A stretch of 38,146 nucleotides of DNA from Candidatus Sulfotelmatobacter sp. (GCA_030038255.1 JASHPH010000418.1:1-38146), one strand, 5' to 3'. Positions 30,530 to 38,146 are shown, counted from the stretch's first letter. The notes: generated by a model from the sequence alone, not told the origin. Translations and numbers: made by a program.

Positions 30530-31537
30530 TTATGCTTCGCTCTTGCCACTGCGGGTCATCAGTTCGTGGATGGCCTCGCGCGGGGACTTGCCTTTGTGCA
30601 GGATAGCGTGCATCTGCTCGGTAATAGGCATTTCTACTCCACGCGTGTGAGCGAGCCCGATTGCCGCGGTCGTCGTGAAGACTCCTTCCGCGACCATGCC
30701 GTGCATGCCGGCAAGAATTTCCGGCAGCTTGCGCCCGCGGCCGAGTTCGACCCCGACGCTGCGATTGCGCGACAGTCCTCCGGTGCAGGTAAGCACGAGG
30801 TCCCCGAGTCCGGCCAGTCCGGCCATGGTTTCGGCACGGCCGCCGCAAGCGACGACCAGCCTTGTCATTTCCGCCAGGCCGCGCGTGATCAGGGCTGCCA
30901 CCGAGTTGTGGCCAAGGCCAAGCCCGTCGCAGATGCCGGCGGCGATGGCGACAATATTTTTCAAGGCGCCGCCTAGCTCGACGCCGGCCACGTCGCTGTT
31001 GGTGTAGACGCGAAAACTCGGGTCGCTGAACTCCTGCTGCACCGTCCGCAGAAGGTAGGCATCGCTCGAAGCGATGGTGATAGCTGTCGGATCGCCGCGG
31101 GCAACCTCTTGGGCGAATGATGGTCCGCTGAGCGCGCCGATGCCGAATGCGTTTTCACGACCCAACACTTGAGCAATCACTTCTGTCATGCGCATCAGCG
31201 AGCCTTCTTCAAGTCCCTTGGTGGCACTGACGATCTGTGCCTGTGCCGGAATCAGAGGGCGCATTTTTTCGAACAGTCCGCGACAATGCTGCGACGGCAT
31301 GACGCTGACAACGATGTGCGCGCCGCATAGTGCGTCGGCAAGATCATTCGTCGCTGTGACCGAGTCGGGGATCTGGCGGCCCGGAAGAAATGCTTCGTTG
31401 ACGCACCGCTCGGTGATGGATCGGCAAACGTCGAGTTCGTGCGCCCAGAGCCGAACGCGGTGCGTGCCTCTGCGTCCGAGCACGATGGCAATGCCTGTGC
31501 CCCATGCGCCGGCACCGATGACCGCGATCTCGCTCAT
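30530..31537 (-). CDS. gpsA: Glycerol-3-phosphate dehydrogenase [NAD(P)+]
   Basis: GpsA reduces dihydroxyacetone phosphate to sn-glycerol-3-phosphate, the backbone of phospholipids. The 335-residue protein has the Rossmann loop AVIGAGAWGTGIAIVLG, then VSATKGLE, GALSGPSFAQEVARGDPTA, the catalytic-Lys segment GGALKNIVAIAAGICDGLGLGHNS, and GLGDLVLTCTGGLSRNRSVG. All are family signatures. The ATG at 31537 overlaps the plsY stop by ATGA, so the two steps that make and acylate glycerol-3-phosphate are translationally coupled. A 143-bp gap with a weak TCAGA/TCTGA stem follows before the HD-GYP gene. Confidence 0.97.
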   Translation of the reverse strand: MSEIAVIGAGAWGTGIAIVLGRRGTHRVRLWAHELDVCRSITERCVNEAFLPGRQIPDSVTATNDLADALCGAHIVVSVMPSQHCRGLFEKMRPLIPAQAQIVSATKGLEEGSLMRMTEVIAQVLGRENAFGIGALSGPSFAQEVARGDPTAITIASSDAYLLRTVQQEFSDPSFRVYTNSDVAGVELGGALKNIVAIAAGICDGLGLGHNSVAALITRGLAEMTRLVVACGGRAETMAGLAGLGDLVLTCTGGLSRNRSVGVELGRGRKLPEILAGMHGMVAEGVFTTTAAIGLAHTRGVEMPITEQMHAILHKGKSPREAIHELMTRSGKSEA

Positions 31538-32160
31538 GTGCGCTTGGCTCCGAAGCGATTTTCCGTGCCGGCCAGCAGGCGCCGGATGTTCTGGCGGTGC
31601 TTGGCAATGATGAGCAGGGAGGCCGTTGCAATCATCCACACACCAGCGGGAGGGACGCCGAATTGATGGATGACCCAGACCAAAACGGGGAAAGTTGCAA
31701 CCGCAATAATCGATCCCAAAGACACATAGCGGAATACAAGCACAACAACAATAAATATGCACACCGCTGCCAGCGCGGCTTTAGGAGCGATCAAAGCGAA
31801 CGATCCCAGGCCGGTGGCGACTCCCTTGCCGCCGCGAAACTTCAGCCACACCGGAAACATGTGCCCCACGGTTGCCAACAGAGCACCCCACGCCAGTTGC
31901 TGGTAGGTCGGAGGCCCGGCATCTAGATGGTCGGCGATGATGTAAGAAAGCACGACTGCGCCGGCGCCTTTCGCAGCATCGAGGATTAGAGTCAGCACCC
32001 CTAGTGCCGGCGACCTGCGGGCCACATTTGTGGCGCCGATGTTTCCACTGCCGCTCTGGCGAACATCCTCGCCGCGAAAGATGCGCACTAGAATGTATCC
32101 GAACGGGATGGATCCAAGCAGATAACTCGTAACGGCGATGAGAAGCCAAGCCACCATCAT
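31534..32160 (-). CDS. plsY: Glycerol-3-phosphate acyltransferase PlsY
   Basis: PlsY moves the acyl group of acyl-phosphate to position 1 of glycerol-3-phosphate in the inner membrane. The 208-residue protein has about five to seven hydrophobic segments. The three conserved motifs are visible: SIPFGYILVRIFRGEDVRQSGSGNIGATN, KFRGGKGVATGLG, and the final-helix region. An in-frame second ATG lies at 32157, and the start was taken at 32160. It sits 15 bp after thpR and overlaps gpsA. Confidence 0.95.
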   Translation of the reverse strand: MMVAWLLIAVTSYLLGSIPFGYILVRIFRGEDVRQSGSGNIGATNVARRSPALGVLTLILDAAKGAGAVVLSYIIADHLDAGPPTYQQLAWGALLATVGHMFPVWLKFRGGKGVATGLGSFALIAPKAALAAVCIFIVVVLVFRYVSLGSIIAVATFPVLVWVIHQFGVPPAGVWMIATASLLIIAKHRQNIRRLLAGTENRFGAKRT

Positions 32161-32175
32161 TCCTATTCTGCAGCG

Positions 32176-32763
32176 TTACTGGAGAGCGTACTGCGCCAGC
32201 TTTGTGTACTTCGATCCTTTTGGCGATAGCTCGCTCCGATACAGAAAAAACTCGCGGGCGGTCATGGTACCAAACTCCGGCGCGGGCAGCCCGGCCAGTT
32301 TTTCCTGCAGCCGTTGAAATGCGCGATTGGGAGCGTCCCCTTTGCGCCAGCGCGGCGATCCCGAACGTCCGGTTGCGCGGGCGAGAGTCAAGTGCGGGCT
32401 GAAGGCGCGCTCCTCTTTTGGAATGCCCATGGATGCCGTGGCGTCATCGACGGCGCCGGCGAGTGCTGCCAATTGCGGGCCGGCTTCCATGCCCAGCCAG
32501 AAGACGCGGGCTGACTTAGCAGTCGGAAAAAACCCGTAGCCGCTGAAATGAATTTCCACCGCGTGTCCGCTGACGCCCGCCAGTGCCTGCCGAATCCCTT
32601 CGACTGCGGGGTCGGGCTGCTCGCCGAGGAACTTGAGTGTGACATGCAGCGATTCCGGTCTTACCCAACGCGCGTCAGGAGCGAATGGCTCGACGCCTTC
32701 CATAAAGCGCACGATGCGATCACGAACCTCGTCGGCAATATCGATAGCAACGAAAAGGCGCAT
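32176..32763 (-). CDS. thpR: RNA 2',3'-cyclic phosphodiesterase (LigT/ThpR family)
   Basis: A 195-residue two-histidine phosphodiesterase that opens 2',3'-cyclic phosphates on RNA. It starts MRLFVAIDIADEVRDRI, the usual family opening. The two catalytic HxTx motifs are H40-V-T42-L in SLHVTLKFLGE and H124-L-T126-L in FSPHLTLARA. ATG 32763 is chosen on this conserved N-terminus, although there is no ribosome-binding site. The 84-bp gap to cinA holds a large inverted repeat. Confidence 0.94.
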   Translation of the reverse strand: MRLFVAIDIADEVRDRIVRFMEGVEPFAPDARWVRPESLHVTLKFLGEQPDPAVEGIRQALAGVSGHAVEIHFSGYGFFPTAKSARVFWLGMEAGPQLAALAGAVDDATASMGIPKEERAFSPHLTLARATGRSGSPRWRKGDAPNRAFQRLQEKLAGLPAPEFGTMTAREFFLYRSELSPKGSKYTKLAQYALQ

Positions 32764-32773
32764 AACGAGCTGC

Positions 32774-32839
32774 GAGCAATGAGCGGTGAGCAGTGAGTAC
32801 GAGCTTCCTATTGGGCTCATTGCTCAACGCTCATTGCTC
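32774..32839. repeat. Long imperfect inverted repeat between cinA and thpR
   Basis: Arms of 24 bases, 32774-32797 and 32816-32839, match at 22 positions as reverse complements around an 18-base loop. They are built from repeated GAGCAATGAGC/GCTCATTGCTC units. The hairpin would form in the minus-strand transcript between cinA and thpR. It may attenuate or stabilise the message, and it may be a dispersed repeat. Confidence 0.7.
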
Positions 32840-32847
32840 ATTGCTTC

Positions 32848-34092
32848 CTACATTAATTTCCTTCTCACCATATCGAGAGCCATGGTCGAGGCGAAGCGGC
32901 GAATGCGCTTGCGGTCGCCGGCGAAGTGCCGCTGCACGACTTCGGTGCCACGGTCGCTGGCGACGGCGTGGAATACAAGCCCCACGGGTTTTTCGGGCGT
33001 ACCCCCAGTAGGCCCGGCCACGCCGGTGATGCCGACGCCTAGGGTCGACTCGCAGCGATACCGGATGCCTTCGGCCAACGCGGCAGCAACTTCGCGGCTG
33101 ACCGCGCCATGGCGCTCGATCATCTCTGCCGGCACACCGGCCAGTTCGGTCTTCAGCTGATTCGAGTAAACCACCGCGCCACCGAGAAAATAGCGAGAAC
33201 TGCCGCTAACCGATGTGATGCGCTCGGCCAGCAAGCCTCCGGTGCACGATTCCGCGACCGCGAGTGTGGCTCCTCGCATTTGCAGCCAGTAGCCGACGAT
33301 CTGCTCAAGCGATTGGCCGTCGCGCGAATAAACGGCGTCGTCGAGTTCGCCCTCGACCATGTCGGCGACTTCATCGACTCGCTGCTGCGCGGCCTCCGGA
33401 CTGGTGGCGCGCGTTTTGAAATGCAGTTCGACTTCGCCCGCCCCAGCGAGAATCGTAGTTTCCACATCGGTATAACGCTTGTAGATAGGCGAGACGCGGG
33501 CGTCCACGTGCGACTCGCCCAACATCGCGACCTTCAATGTGCGAAAGGCGAGAAACGCCGGAGGAACTCTCGCGCGCAGGAGCTCGCGAACTTCGCTTTC
33601 AAACAAAGCTTTCAGTTCGTGCGGAGGTCCAGGCAGGAGCACGACGATGTACTCACGTCCATCGAATTGTCCTGCAATCCACTGCCCTGGCGCGGTGCCG
33701 TTCGCGTTGGGCAGCACAATCGCTCCGTCGAGAATGTCGGCCTGCTTGGCGTTGTTGGGCGCCATCTTCCAGCCGTGCGAGGCAAAGCGCTCTTCAATCC
33801 CATGCAAGACTTCGGGGTCTCGGTGCAGGCTTACGCCGAGTGATTCGGCTACGGCTTCGCGCGTGAGATCGTCTTCAGTTGGCCCAAGGCCACCGCTGAA
33901 AATGACAATGTCCGAGCGGAAAAGTGCATGCTGCGCAGCCGCGACCAAACGCCGCAGATCGTCACCGACCACACTCTTGAAAATCACATCCACGCCCAGC
34001 AGATTGAGCTGGTCGGTCAGGTAGAGAGAGTTGGTGTCCATGCGGTAGGGCGTGAGCATCTCAGACCCCACTGCGATGATTTCGGCATTCAC
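32848..34092 (-). CDS. cinA: CinA-family protein: competence/damage domain plus nicotinamide-nucleotide amidase
   Basis: A 414-residue two-domain protein. The N-terminal molybdopterin-binding-like domain (1-170) opens NAEIIAVGSEMLTPYRMDTNS and has IFSGGLGPTEDDLTREAVAE, which in CinA hydrolyses ADP-ribose-type substrates. The C-terminal PncC domain (about 255-414) has LAVAESCTGGLLAERIT, FLGGAVVYSNQLK and GITGVAGPTGGTPEKPVG, which deamidates nicotinamide mononucleotide in NAD salvage. The start is GTG at 34092, where the conserved domain begins. TACACT (34099-34104) ends six bases before it with no ribosome-binding site. Confidence 0.93.
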   Translation of the reverse strand: MNAEIIAVGSEMLTPYRMDTNSLYLTDQLNLLGVDVIFKSVVGDDLRRLVAAAQHALFRSDIVIFSGGLGPTEDDLTREAVAESLGVSLHRDPEVLHGIEERFASHGWKMAPNNAKQADILDGAIVLPNANGTAPGQWIAGQFDGREYIVVLLPGPPHELKALFESEVRELLRARVPPAFLAFRTLKVAMLGESHVDARVSPIYKRYTDVETTILAGAGEVELHFKTRATSPEAAQQRVDEVADMVEGELDDAVYSRDGQSLEQIVGYWLQMRGATLAVAESCTGGLLAERITSVSGSSRYFLGGAVVYSNQLKTELAGVPAEMIERHGAVSREVAAALAEGIRYRCESTLGVGITGVAGPTGGTPEKPVGLVFHAVASDRGTEVVQRHFAGDRKRIRRFASTMALDMVRRKLM

Positions 34093-34120
34093 GGGAAAAG
34101 TGTAAATGAAAAGCGGGAAT

Positions 34121-35182
34121 CTATTCCGGCAGCAGGGGCAAGCCCTGAATGTTCCAGGAGAGATGGTGAATACTGCTGGTGGTGGCAAGAATGACGCTGC
34201 GCCCCGGAGCAAAAGCCAGACCCACAAGACCCTGCCCTGCGACTTCCAGACTGGCCTTGGCGGCGTCGGGTGTGATCTTCACTATTCCGCGTTTGCCCGC
34301 GAGCGATGCGGCAACGTAGAGGTTACCATCGACGTCGAAAGCCAAGCCCTGCGGCCGCCCCAGACCTTTATAAAACGTGCTCACGTTACCGTTAGGATCA
34401 ATCTTGTGCACGCGGTCGTAGCTCGACGTGGTCGGCCCAGTCACAAACAAGTCGCCCTTCGGGCTGAAAGCGAGGTGATAGGCCGACACACTCGGCTCGA
34501 GCGTGGCAAACACGAACACCTGCTGGTCGCGGGCGATCTTAAAGATGGTGCCGCTGCGGTCGCCGACGTAGAGATTCTGTTCGCGGTCGAAGGCGATGCC
34601 GGTGGCCACGCCCATGCCTTCGGCGTAAGTGGTCATGCTTCCGTTCGGCGACACGCGATAGACCGCGCCGTCATAGCGCGAAGAAACGTACATCTGGCCC
34701 TGGCGGTCGAACGCGATGGAAGTGGCGTTCATCAGCTCAACCACAAAAGGCTTTACTTCGTAGTTGGTGTCAATTCTGAAGACGGCAACGGGGACCTTCT
34801 GGCCGCGCGAACCGGAAAATGTGGCGTAGATGTTGCCTTCAGCGTCGAGCGCGGGATTAGTGACGGGATGAAGCGTCTCGACGATGGGCACCGCGACCCG
34901 AACCGTCTGCGAGTTGCTGACGTGACCATCGGTCGCCACCACGACCGGGCCGGAGGTTGCGCCCTCGGGAACACGAGCAATCAAGAAAGCGTCCGAGCTG
35001 ACCACGAGTGAGCCTTCGATATCGCCAAACCGCACCTTTGGCCGCTGCAGTTCCTGTGGGCGAAGGCCCGAGCCGCTGATGCGAATTTCGCCGCCGGTGA
35101 TGGCGGCGGAGGGAGAAACGGTGTCGATGCGCGGCTCGCCGTTAACACTTTTTCTGCCGAGGATCCGATCGGAAAATCCCAT
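34121..35182 (-). CDS. IPT/TIG plus NHL/SMP-30-like beta-propeller protein
   Basis: A 353-residue protein of unknown role. Residues about 19-95 form an IPT/TIG immunoglobulin-like domain (RIDTVSPSAAITGGEIRISGSGL, with VVVATDGHVSNSQTVRV at its end). Residues 105-345 are NHL-type propeller blades: NPALDAEGNIYATFSG, SIAFDRQGQMYVSSRYDG, GIAFDREQNLYVGDRSGTIFKI, GLAFDVDGNLYVA. No signal peptide is visible, which is odd for a TIG-propeller combination, so it is cytoplasmic or exported by another route. It sits 3 bp after pgpA and 28 bp before cinA, so it is part of the housekeeping operon. Confidence 0.8.
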   Translation of the reverse strand: MGFSDRILGRKSVNGEPRIDTVSPSAAITGGEIRISGSGLRPQELQRPKVRFGDIEGSLVVSSDAFLIARVPEGATSGPVVVATDGHVSNSQTVRVAVPIVETLHPVTNPALDAEGNIYATFSGSRGQKVPVAVFRIDTNYEVKPFVVELMNATSIAFDRQGQMYVSSRYDGAVYRVSPNGSMTTYAEGMGVATGIAFDREQNLYVGDRSGTIFKIARDQQVFVFATLEPSVSAYHLAFSPKGDLFVTGPTTSSYDRVHKIDPNGNVSTFYKGLGRPQGLAFDVDGNLYVAASLAGKRGIVKITPDAAKASLEVAGQGLVGLAFAPGRSVILATTSSIHHLSWNIQGLPLLPE

Positions 35183-35185
35183 TTG

Positions 35186-35719
35186 CTAGTTACCAAGTAG
35201 ATGAGAGTGCAGCAGAAGTTGCGTCACGGCCAGCGCGTACAAGCCGGCCGCAACATCGTCGAGCATGATTCCACTCCCATCCGGCAGCTTTTCCAGTTGC
35301 CGAACCGGCGTGGGCTTGACGATATCGAACACTCTGAAAAGTATAAAACCCGTGAGAAAAGTTTTCCACGCGAGAGGAACGGCGATGAGAGCGATCAACT
35401 GGCCGGCAACTTCGTCGATGACGATGAATTGCGGATCTTTCTTGCCGCAGGCTCGCGCTACACGTGTCGCCGCGGGAATGCCGATCAGCGTGACGGCCAC
35501 GGCCAGCGCGATCCCAACCGGCATGCGCAGAGCAGGATCGAGTTGCGATGCGAGACCAGCCCAGAGCAACACGGTTGCAGCTGATCCCCAGGTGCCGGGC
35601 CCGGGGCGCATCCGGCCAATGCCAAAGAAAGTGGCGACGAGAGTTGCCCAGAGTGGCGCGGGACTAGAAGTATCGATGCCCCCTCCGCTGCGTACGACGG
35701 ATTCGGATTCCGCCTTCAT
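35186..35719 (-). CDS. pgpA: Phosphatidylglycerophosphatase A
   Basis: PgpA removes the phosphate of phosphatidylglycerophosphate to make phosphatidylglycerol in the inner membrane. The 177-residue protein has FFGIGRMRPGPGTWGSAATVLLW, then DPQFIVIDEVAGQLIALIAVPL and FILFRVFDIVKPTPVRQLEKLPDGSGIMLDDVAAGLYA, the complete family pattern with its conserved Asp and Glu residues. About four hydrophobic segments are present. The ATG overlaps the yacG stop by ATGA. Confidence 0.95.
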   Translation of the reverse strand: MKAESESVVRSGGGIDTSSPAPLWATLVATFFGIGRMRPGPGTWGSAATVLLWAGLASQLDPALRMPVGIALAVAVTLIGIPAATRVARACGKKDPQFIVIDEVAGQLIALIAVPLAWKTFLTGFILFRVFDIVKPTPVRQLEKLPDGSGIMLDDVAAGLYALAVTQLLLHSHLLGN

Positions 35720-35928
35720 GCGTCACCCTCAGGATCGTCGGGATTTCTGTCGTGGATTCCCTCCTCGGCATCCTTCACCGGTGACGAAATCACATATGCT
35801 CCGCTGGCCCACTTTCCGAGATCGAGCGTGCGGCAGCGCTCGCTGCAAAAAGGGAAGTCTGGCGCAGTGCTCGTCACCGGTTTTTTACAGATCGGGCAGC
35901 GGAGTTTGAGCGAGCGCTTGCGGGGCAT
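35716..35928 (-). CDS. yacG: DNA gyrase inhibitor YacG, zinc-ribbon protein
   Basis: A 70-residue zinc protein. C11-P-x-C14 and C28-S-E-R-C32 form the metal site (LRCPICKKPV, then FPFCSERCRTLDLGKWASG), and DLGKW is the family hallmark. In E. coli YacG binds GyrB and inhibits gyrase. The acidic tail EEGIHDRNPDDPEGDA fits the usual YacG C-terminus. It lies 69 bp after rimO and overlaps pgpA by 4 bp. Confidence 0.93.
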   Translation of the reverse strand: MPRKRSLKLRCPICKKPVTSTAPDFPFCSERCRTLDLGKWASGAYVISSPVKDAEEGIHDRNPDDPEGDA

Positions 35929-35997
35929 AGGAATTCTTATTGTAGAAGGAAGATTTCCGATTGCGGTTGGAGAAAAACGGCGCAGAAAATCGCCGCT

Positions 35998-37542
35998 CTA
36001 TACGATCTTCGCTACCAGATCGTAGTCGTGCGCCTCGGTGATCTGGCAGCGGTAAAAGCGGCCGCGTTCGGGCGCCATTTCTTCGGGGAAATCATTCACC
36101 AAGACTTTCCCGTCGATCTCCGGTGCATGCATCGCCGTCCGGCCTTCCAGCAGCAGTTCGCTCTCTTCCGATTCACCTTCGAGCAGAAGATCAAACTCGC
36201 GCCCGATCAGGGTCTTTTTCTTCTTCTTGCTGATCTGGCGCTGAATGCCCATCAGGTGTTTGCGCCGGCGCTCGATTTCCCGCGGTGACAGTTTCTTCTC
36301 TTGGGAATACGCCGTGGCGCCCTCCTGATCGGAGTACCCAAACGCTCCCATCCAGTCGAATTCCGCGGCTCGGACGAAGTCGCAGAGCTCCTCGAATTCT
36401 TTTTCCGTTTCGCCGGGAAAGCCGACGATGAACGACGTGCGTAACGTCAGGTCGGGTACGGTCCGTCGCATTTTCGCAATCGAACGCAGGAAGACATCGG
36501 CTCCCCCACCGCGCTTCATGCGCTTCAGCACGGAAGCTGAGGCGTGCTGCAAAGGCACGTCCATGTAGGAGCAAATTTTTTCGTGTTGCGCGATGGTTTC
36601 GAGCAGCCTCCCGGTGATCTTGTTGGGATAGGCGTAGAGAAAACGGATCCAGCGAAGATCCTCGATGCGAGCCAGCTTTTCGAGCAGCAGCGCCAGACCG
36701 TCTTTCAGGCCGAAGTCTTCGCCGTAGCAGGTCGTGTCCTGGCCGATGAGTGTAATCTCGCGGACACCGCGCTGGGCAAGGCTTTCCGCTTCGGCGACCA
36801 CCGATTCAAAGCGCCGCGAACGGAACTGCCCGCGCAACTGCGGAATAATGCAGAACGTGCAGGGATGATCGCAGCCTTCGGCGATCTTGATGTACGCCAT
36901 GTGGCCCGGGGTCGCCAGAACGCGGGGCGTCGAATCATCGTAGAGATAGTTGGGAAGATCGCCGATGGTACCGCTCCATGATTCGCGAGCCCAGGATTCG
37001 CGCGAGAAGCGGCCTTGGGCTTTGCGGTCGTCGCCCTCGGGGCGGGAAGGCAGCACGACGAGGGGCGAATTGCTGGGCGCAGCAGGAGTTGAAGCGACTC
37101 CCGTCGCGGCCAGAATTTTCTCCAGTTCTCCGGTACCGACGACGGCGTCGACTTCGGGAATATCTTCGCGAATCTGGTTGCGGAAGCGCTCCACCAGGCA
37201 TCCCGCAACGACCAGTTTCTTCGCTTTCCCCTCAGTCTTGTGCCTGGCCATCTCGAGGATAGTATTCACAGACTCCTGCTGCGCGCTCTCGATGAAAGAG
37301 CAGGTATTGACCACAATCACATCGGCGTCTTCGGCGCGGCGGGTCAGTTCAGCTCCAGCCTGGGCCACGAAGCCCATCATGACTTCGCTGTCCACCAGGT
37401 TCTTTGGGCAGCCGAGGCTGACGAAGCCGATCTTTGTGGTCCTTGCCGGATCGAGCCGGTCTCGACCAGCCGAGCGCTGAGGCTGAGGATTTTCCAAAGA
37501 TGGTTCCAGTCGTGAACTGACAGTGAGATCCTTCAGCGGCAT
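35998..37542 (-). CDS. rimO: Ribosomal protein S12 methylthiotransferase RimO, with insert
   Basis: RimO is a radical SAM enzyme that adds a methylthio group to Asp88 of ribosomal protein S12. The 514-residue protein is about 70 longer than usual. The N-terminal cluster Cys are C45 (GFVSLGCPKNLVDSE), C81 (VVNTCSF) and C115 (VVAGCLVERF). The radical SAM triad is C224-x3-C228-x2-C231 (AEGCDHPCTFCIIPQLRGQFRSR). A C-terminal TRAM domain follows. Residues 1-35 are a non-conserved lead, and about 150-196 are a Ser/Pro/Arg-rich insert between the two domains. ATG 37542 is preceded by TAAAAT (37554-37559) and no ribosome-binding site. Confidence 0.95.
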   Translation of the reverse strand: MPLKDLTVSSRLEPSLENPQPQRSAGRDRLDPARTTKIGFVSLGCPKNLVDSEVMMGFVAQAGAELTRRAEDADVIVVNTCSFIESAQQESVNTILEMARHKTEGKAKKLVVAGCLVERFRNQIREDIPEVDAVVGTGELEKILAATGVASTPAAPSNSPLVVLPSRPEGDDRKAQGRFSRESWARESWSGTIGDLPNYLYDDSTPRVLATPGHMAYIKIAEGCDHPCTFCIIPQLRGQFRSRRFESVVAEAESLAQRGVREITLIGQDTTCYGEDFGLKDGLALLLEKLARIEDLRWIRFLYAYPNKITGRLLETIAQHEKICSYMDVPLQHASASVLKRMKRGGGADVFLRSIAKMRRTVPDLTLRTSFIVGFPGETEKEFEELCDFVRAAEFDWMGAFGYSDQEGATAYSQEKKLSPREIERRRKHLMGIQRQISKKKKKTLIGREFDLLLEGESEESELLLEGRTAMHAPEIDGKVLVNDFPEEMAPERGRFYRCQITEAHDYDLVAKIV

Positions 37543-37672
37543 GCAATCTTTCTATTTTACCATCCCGAAACTGGGCTTCTGTCGTGGCTTGCGCCTGGCA
37601 GACTTCCACATAGGCATCTCAAAAGATAGCCAGTTGTTGATTCAAAACGGCGCTTGTCGTGCTAGGCTAGGG

Positions 37673-37688
37673 GCTTACCGCCGTAAGC
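37673..37688. repeat. Small perfect hairpin upstream of the outer-membrane protein gene
   Basis: GCTTAC (37673-37678) and GTAAGC (37683-37688) pair around CGCC, 30 bases before the ATG at 37719. It may be a leader hairpin or an operator. Its function is unknown. Confidence 0.4.
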
Positions 37689-37718
37689 AAAAGGGAAGCA
37701 CCTCGCAGGAGGCGAAGA

Positions 37719-38146
37719 ATGTCTCGCAGAAGACTCTGGATTGCGGTCCTTTCTGTGGTGACCATGCTGGCAGTGTCTGCAGTGGCCCAGGAGGAGAAAA
37801 ACGAAGTCGGCGGCATCATCGGCCGCGTGTTCATCAGCGACCAGGGCATCCAGGGTGCGACCTACTTCGATCCCATCATCCACTCCGGCAAAGGACTGAC
37901 CGTCGAAGGCGAATATGCCCGCCGGTTTCTGGTGACCCCGGTTTTCTCGCTTTCCGGTGAAGTGGTGGTGGCCTACAATCCCGACGAAAAGTTGAACGCA
38001 GGCGACACCGGCAACTCGGTTGTCCCTTCCGACTACAAGCAATTGTTCTTCACTCCCGCCGCCCGGTTGAATCTATTTCCTACAACCGCGGTCTCGCCGT
38101 GGGTGAGCCTCGGCGGCGGCTTCGCCCACTTCAGCGAGGGCAATAC
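37719..38146 (+). CDS. Outer-membrane beta-barrel-like protein, 3' end cut by window edge
   Basis: About 142 codons are present. Residues 1-23 (RRLWIAVLSVVTMLAVSAVAQ) are a signal peptide. The rest alternates hydrophobic and polar residues in barrel-like strands: GIIGRVFISDQGIQGATYFD, LTVEGEYARRFL, SLSGEVVVAYNPD, LFFTPAARLNLFP, and SPWVSLGGGFAHFSEG, the last two typical of OmpW/OmpA-like barrels. A strong AGGAGG precedes the ATG at 37719. The gene is divergent from rimO. Its C-terminus lies outside the window, so the exact family is uncertain. Confidence 0.75.
   Translation, partial: MSRRRLWIAVLSVVTMLAVSAVAQEEKNEVGGIIGRVFISDQGIQGATYFDPIIHSGKGLTVEGEYARRFLVTPVFSLSGEVVVAYNPDEKLNAGDTGNSVVPSDYKQLFFTPAARLNLFPTTAVSPWVSLGGGFAHFSEGN

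Noticed and set aside
31538-31762. Longer N-terminal reading of gpsA
   Set aside because: It would overlap plsY by over 200 bp and is Cys/Pro-rich. The Rossmann motif starts right at 31537.
37634-37668. TTGATT and TAGGCT as a promoter of the outer-membrane protein gene
   Set aside because: The 20-bp spacing is too long and both hexamers are weak.
1-38146. tRNA, rRNA, CRISPR arrays, prophage and insertion sequences
   Set aside because: I looked through the intergenic stretches and found no cloverleaf-like sequence, direct-repeat array, transposase or integrase.

Overview
This window looks like chromosomal DNA of an Acidobacteriota bacterium, most likely class Terriglobia (Koribacter-like). 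The grounds are a moderately high GC content, secreted proteins of a type I associate with that class (the KPYQTW protein at 8544, the PilZ protein at 21170), stop-proximal tails typical of its expanded kinase/TPR families, and dispersed palindromic elements of a kind I remember from these genomes. The assignment rests on recognition, not on a search. No rRNA, tRNA, CRISPR array, phage or insertion sequence was seen.

Layout. 1-4521: two transporters on the minus strand (an APC amino-acid permease cut by the window edge and an SSS sodium symporter), divergent from a BadF/GlcNAc-kinase-like gene that overlaps a helical-repeat protein gene. 4650-9248: a MscS-type channel, a membrane protein with an HEGGH motif, a TolB-like propeller and a secreted protein. 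9297-12312: uvrC with a downstream SRPBCC gene, and a ribbon-helix-helix/PIN toxin-antitoxin pair. 12313-17502: envelope proteins (an OmpA-type lipoprotein behind a structured leader, a TPR protein, a lipoprotein, a coiled-coil protein), a TetR regulator with a candidate operator, and a DinB-like protein. 17595-21709: prepilin peptidase overlapping a degenerate PAS/HisKA protein, a c-type cytochrome behind a CRP-type palindrome, a small glycosyltransferase and a PilZ protein. 21864-28439: mobA, an Mla-type ABC ATPase, ybaK, riboflavin genes ribE and ribD, ftsY and an MFS transporter. 28509-37542: an HD-GYP sensor and a long minus-strand housekeeping run, rimO-yacG-pgpA-NHL-cinA-thpR-plsY-gpsA. 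37719-end: the start of a beta-barrel-like outer-membrane protein.

Functional links. gpsA (makes glycerol-3-phosphate), plsY (first acylation) and pgpA (last step to phosphatidylglycerol) sit in one run and supply phospholipid synthesis. ribD and ribE are consecutive. uvrC overlaps the gene after it, as do plsY/gpsA, yacG/pgpA, the kinase/repeat-protein pair, the antitoxin/toxin pair and the prepilin peptidase/PAS pair, so translational coupling is common here.

Most unusual points: a three-way-junction-like leader before the OmpA-type lipoprotein; a palindromic element that has become the C-terminus of MobA; two tiny C-terminal relics of eukaryote-like kinase/TPR genes; a His replacing a zinc Cys in RibD; a HisKA-like protein lacking its phospho-His; a CRP-type palindrome before the cytochrome; a TetR-type operator over a good promoter; and a recurring -10-like box a few bases before start codons that lack a Shine-Dalgarno sequence, suggesting leaderless transcripts. 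I see no clearly new multi-gene defence or metabolic system.
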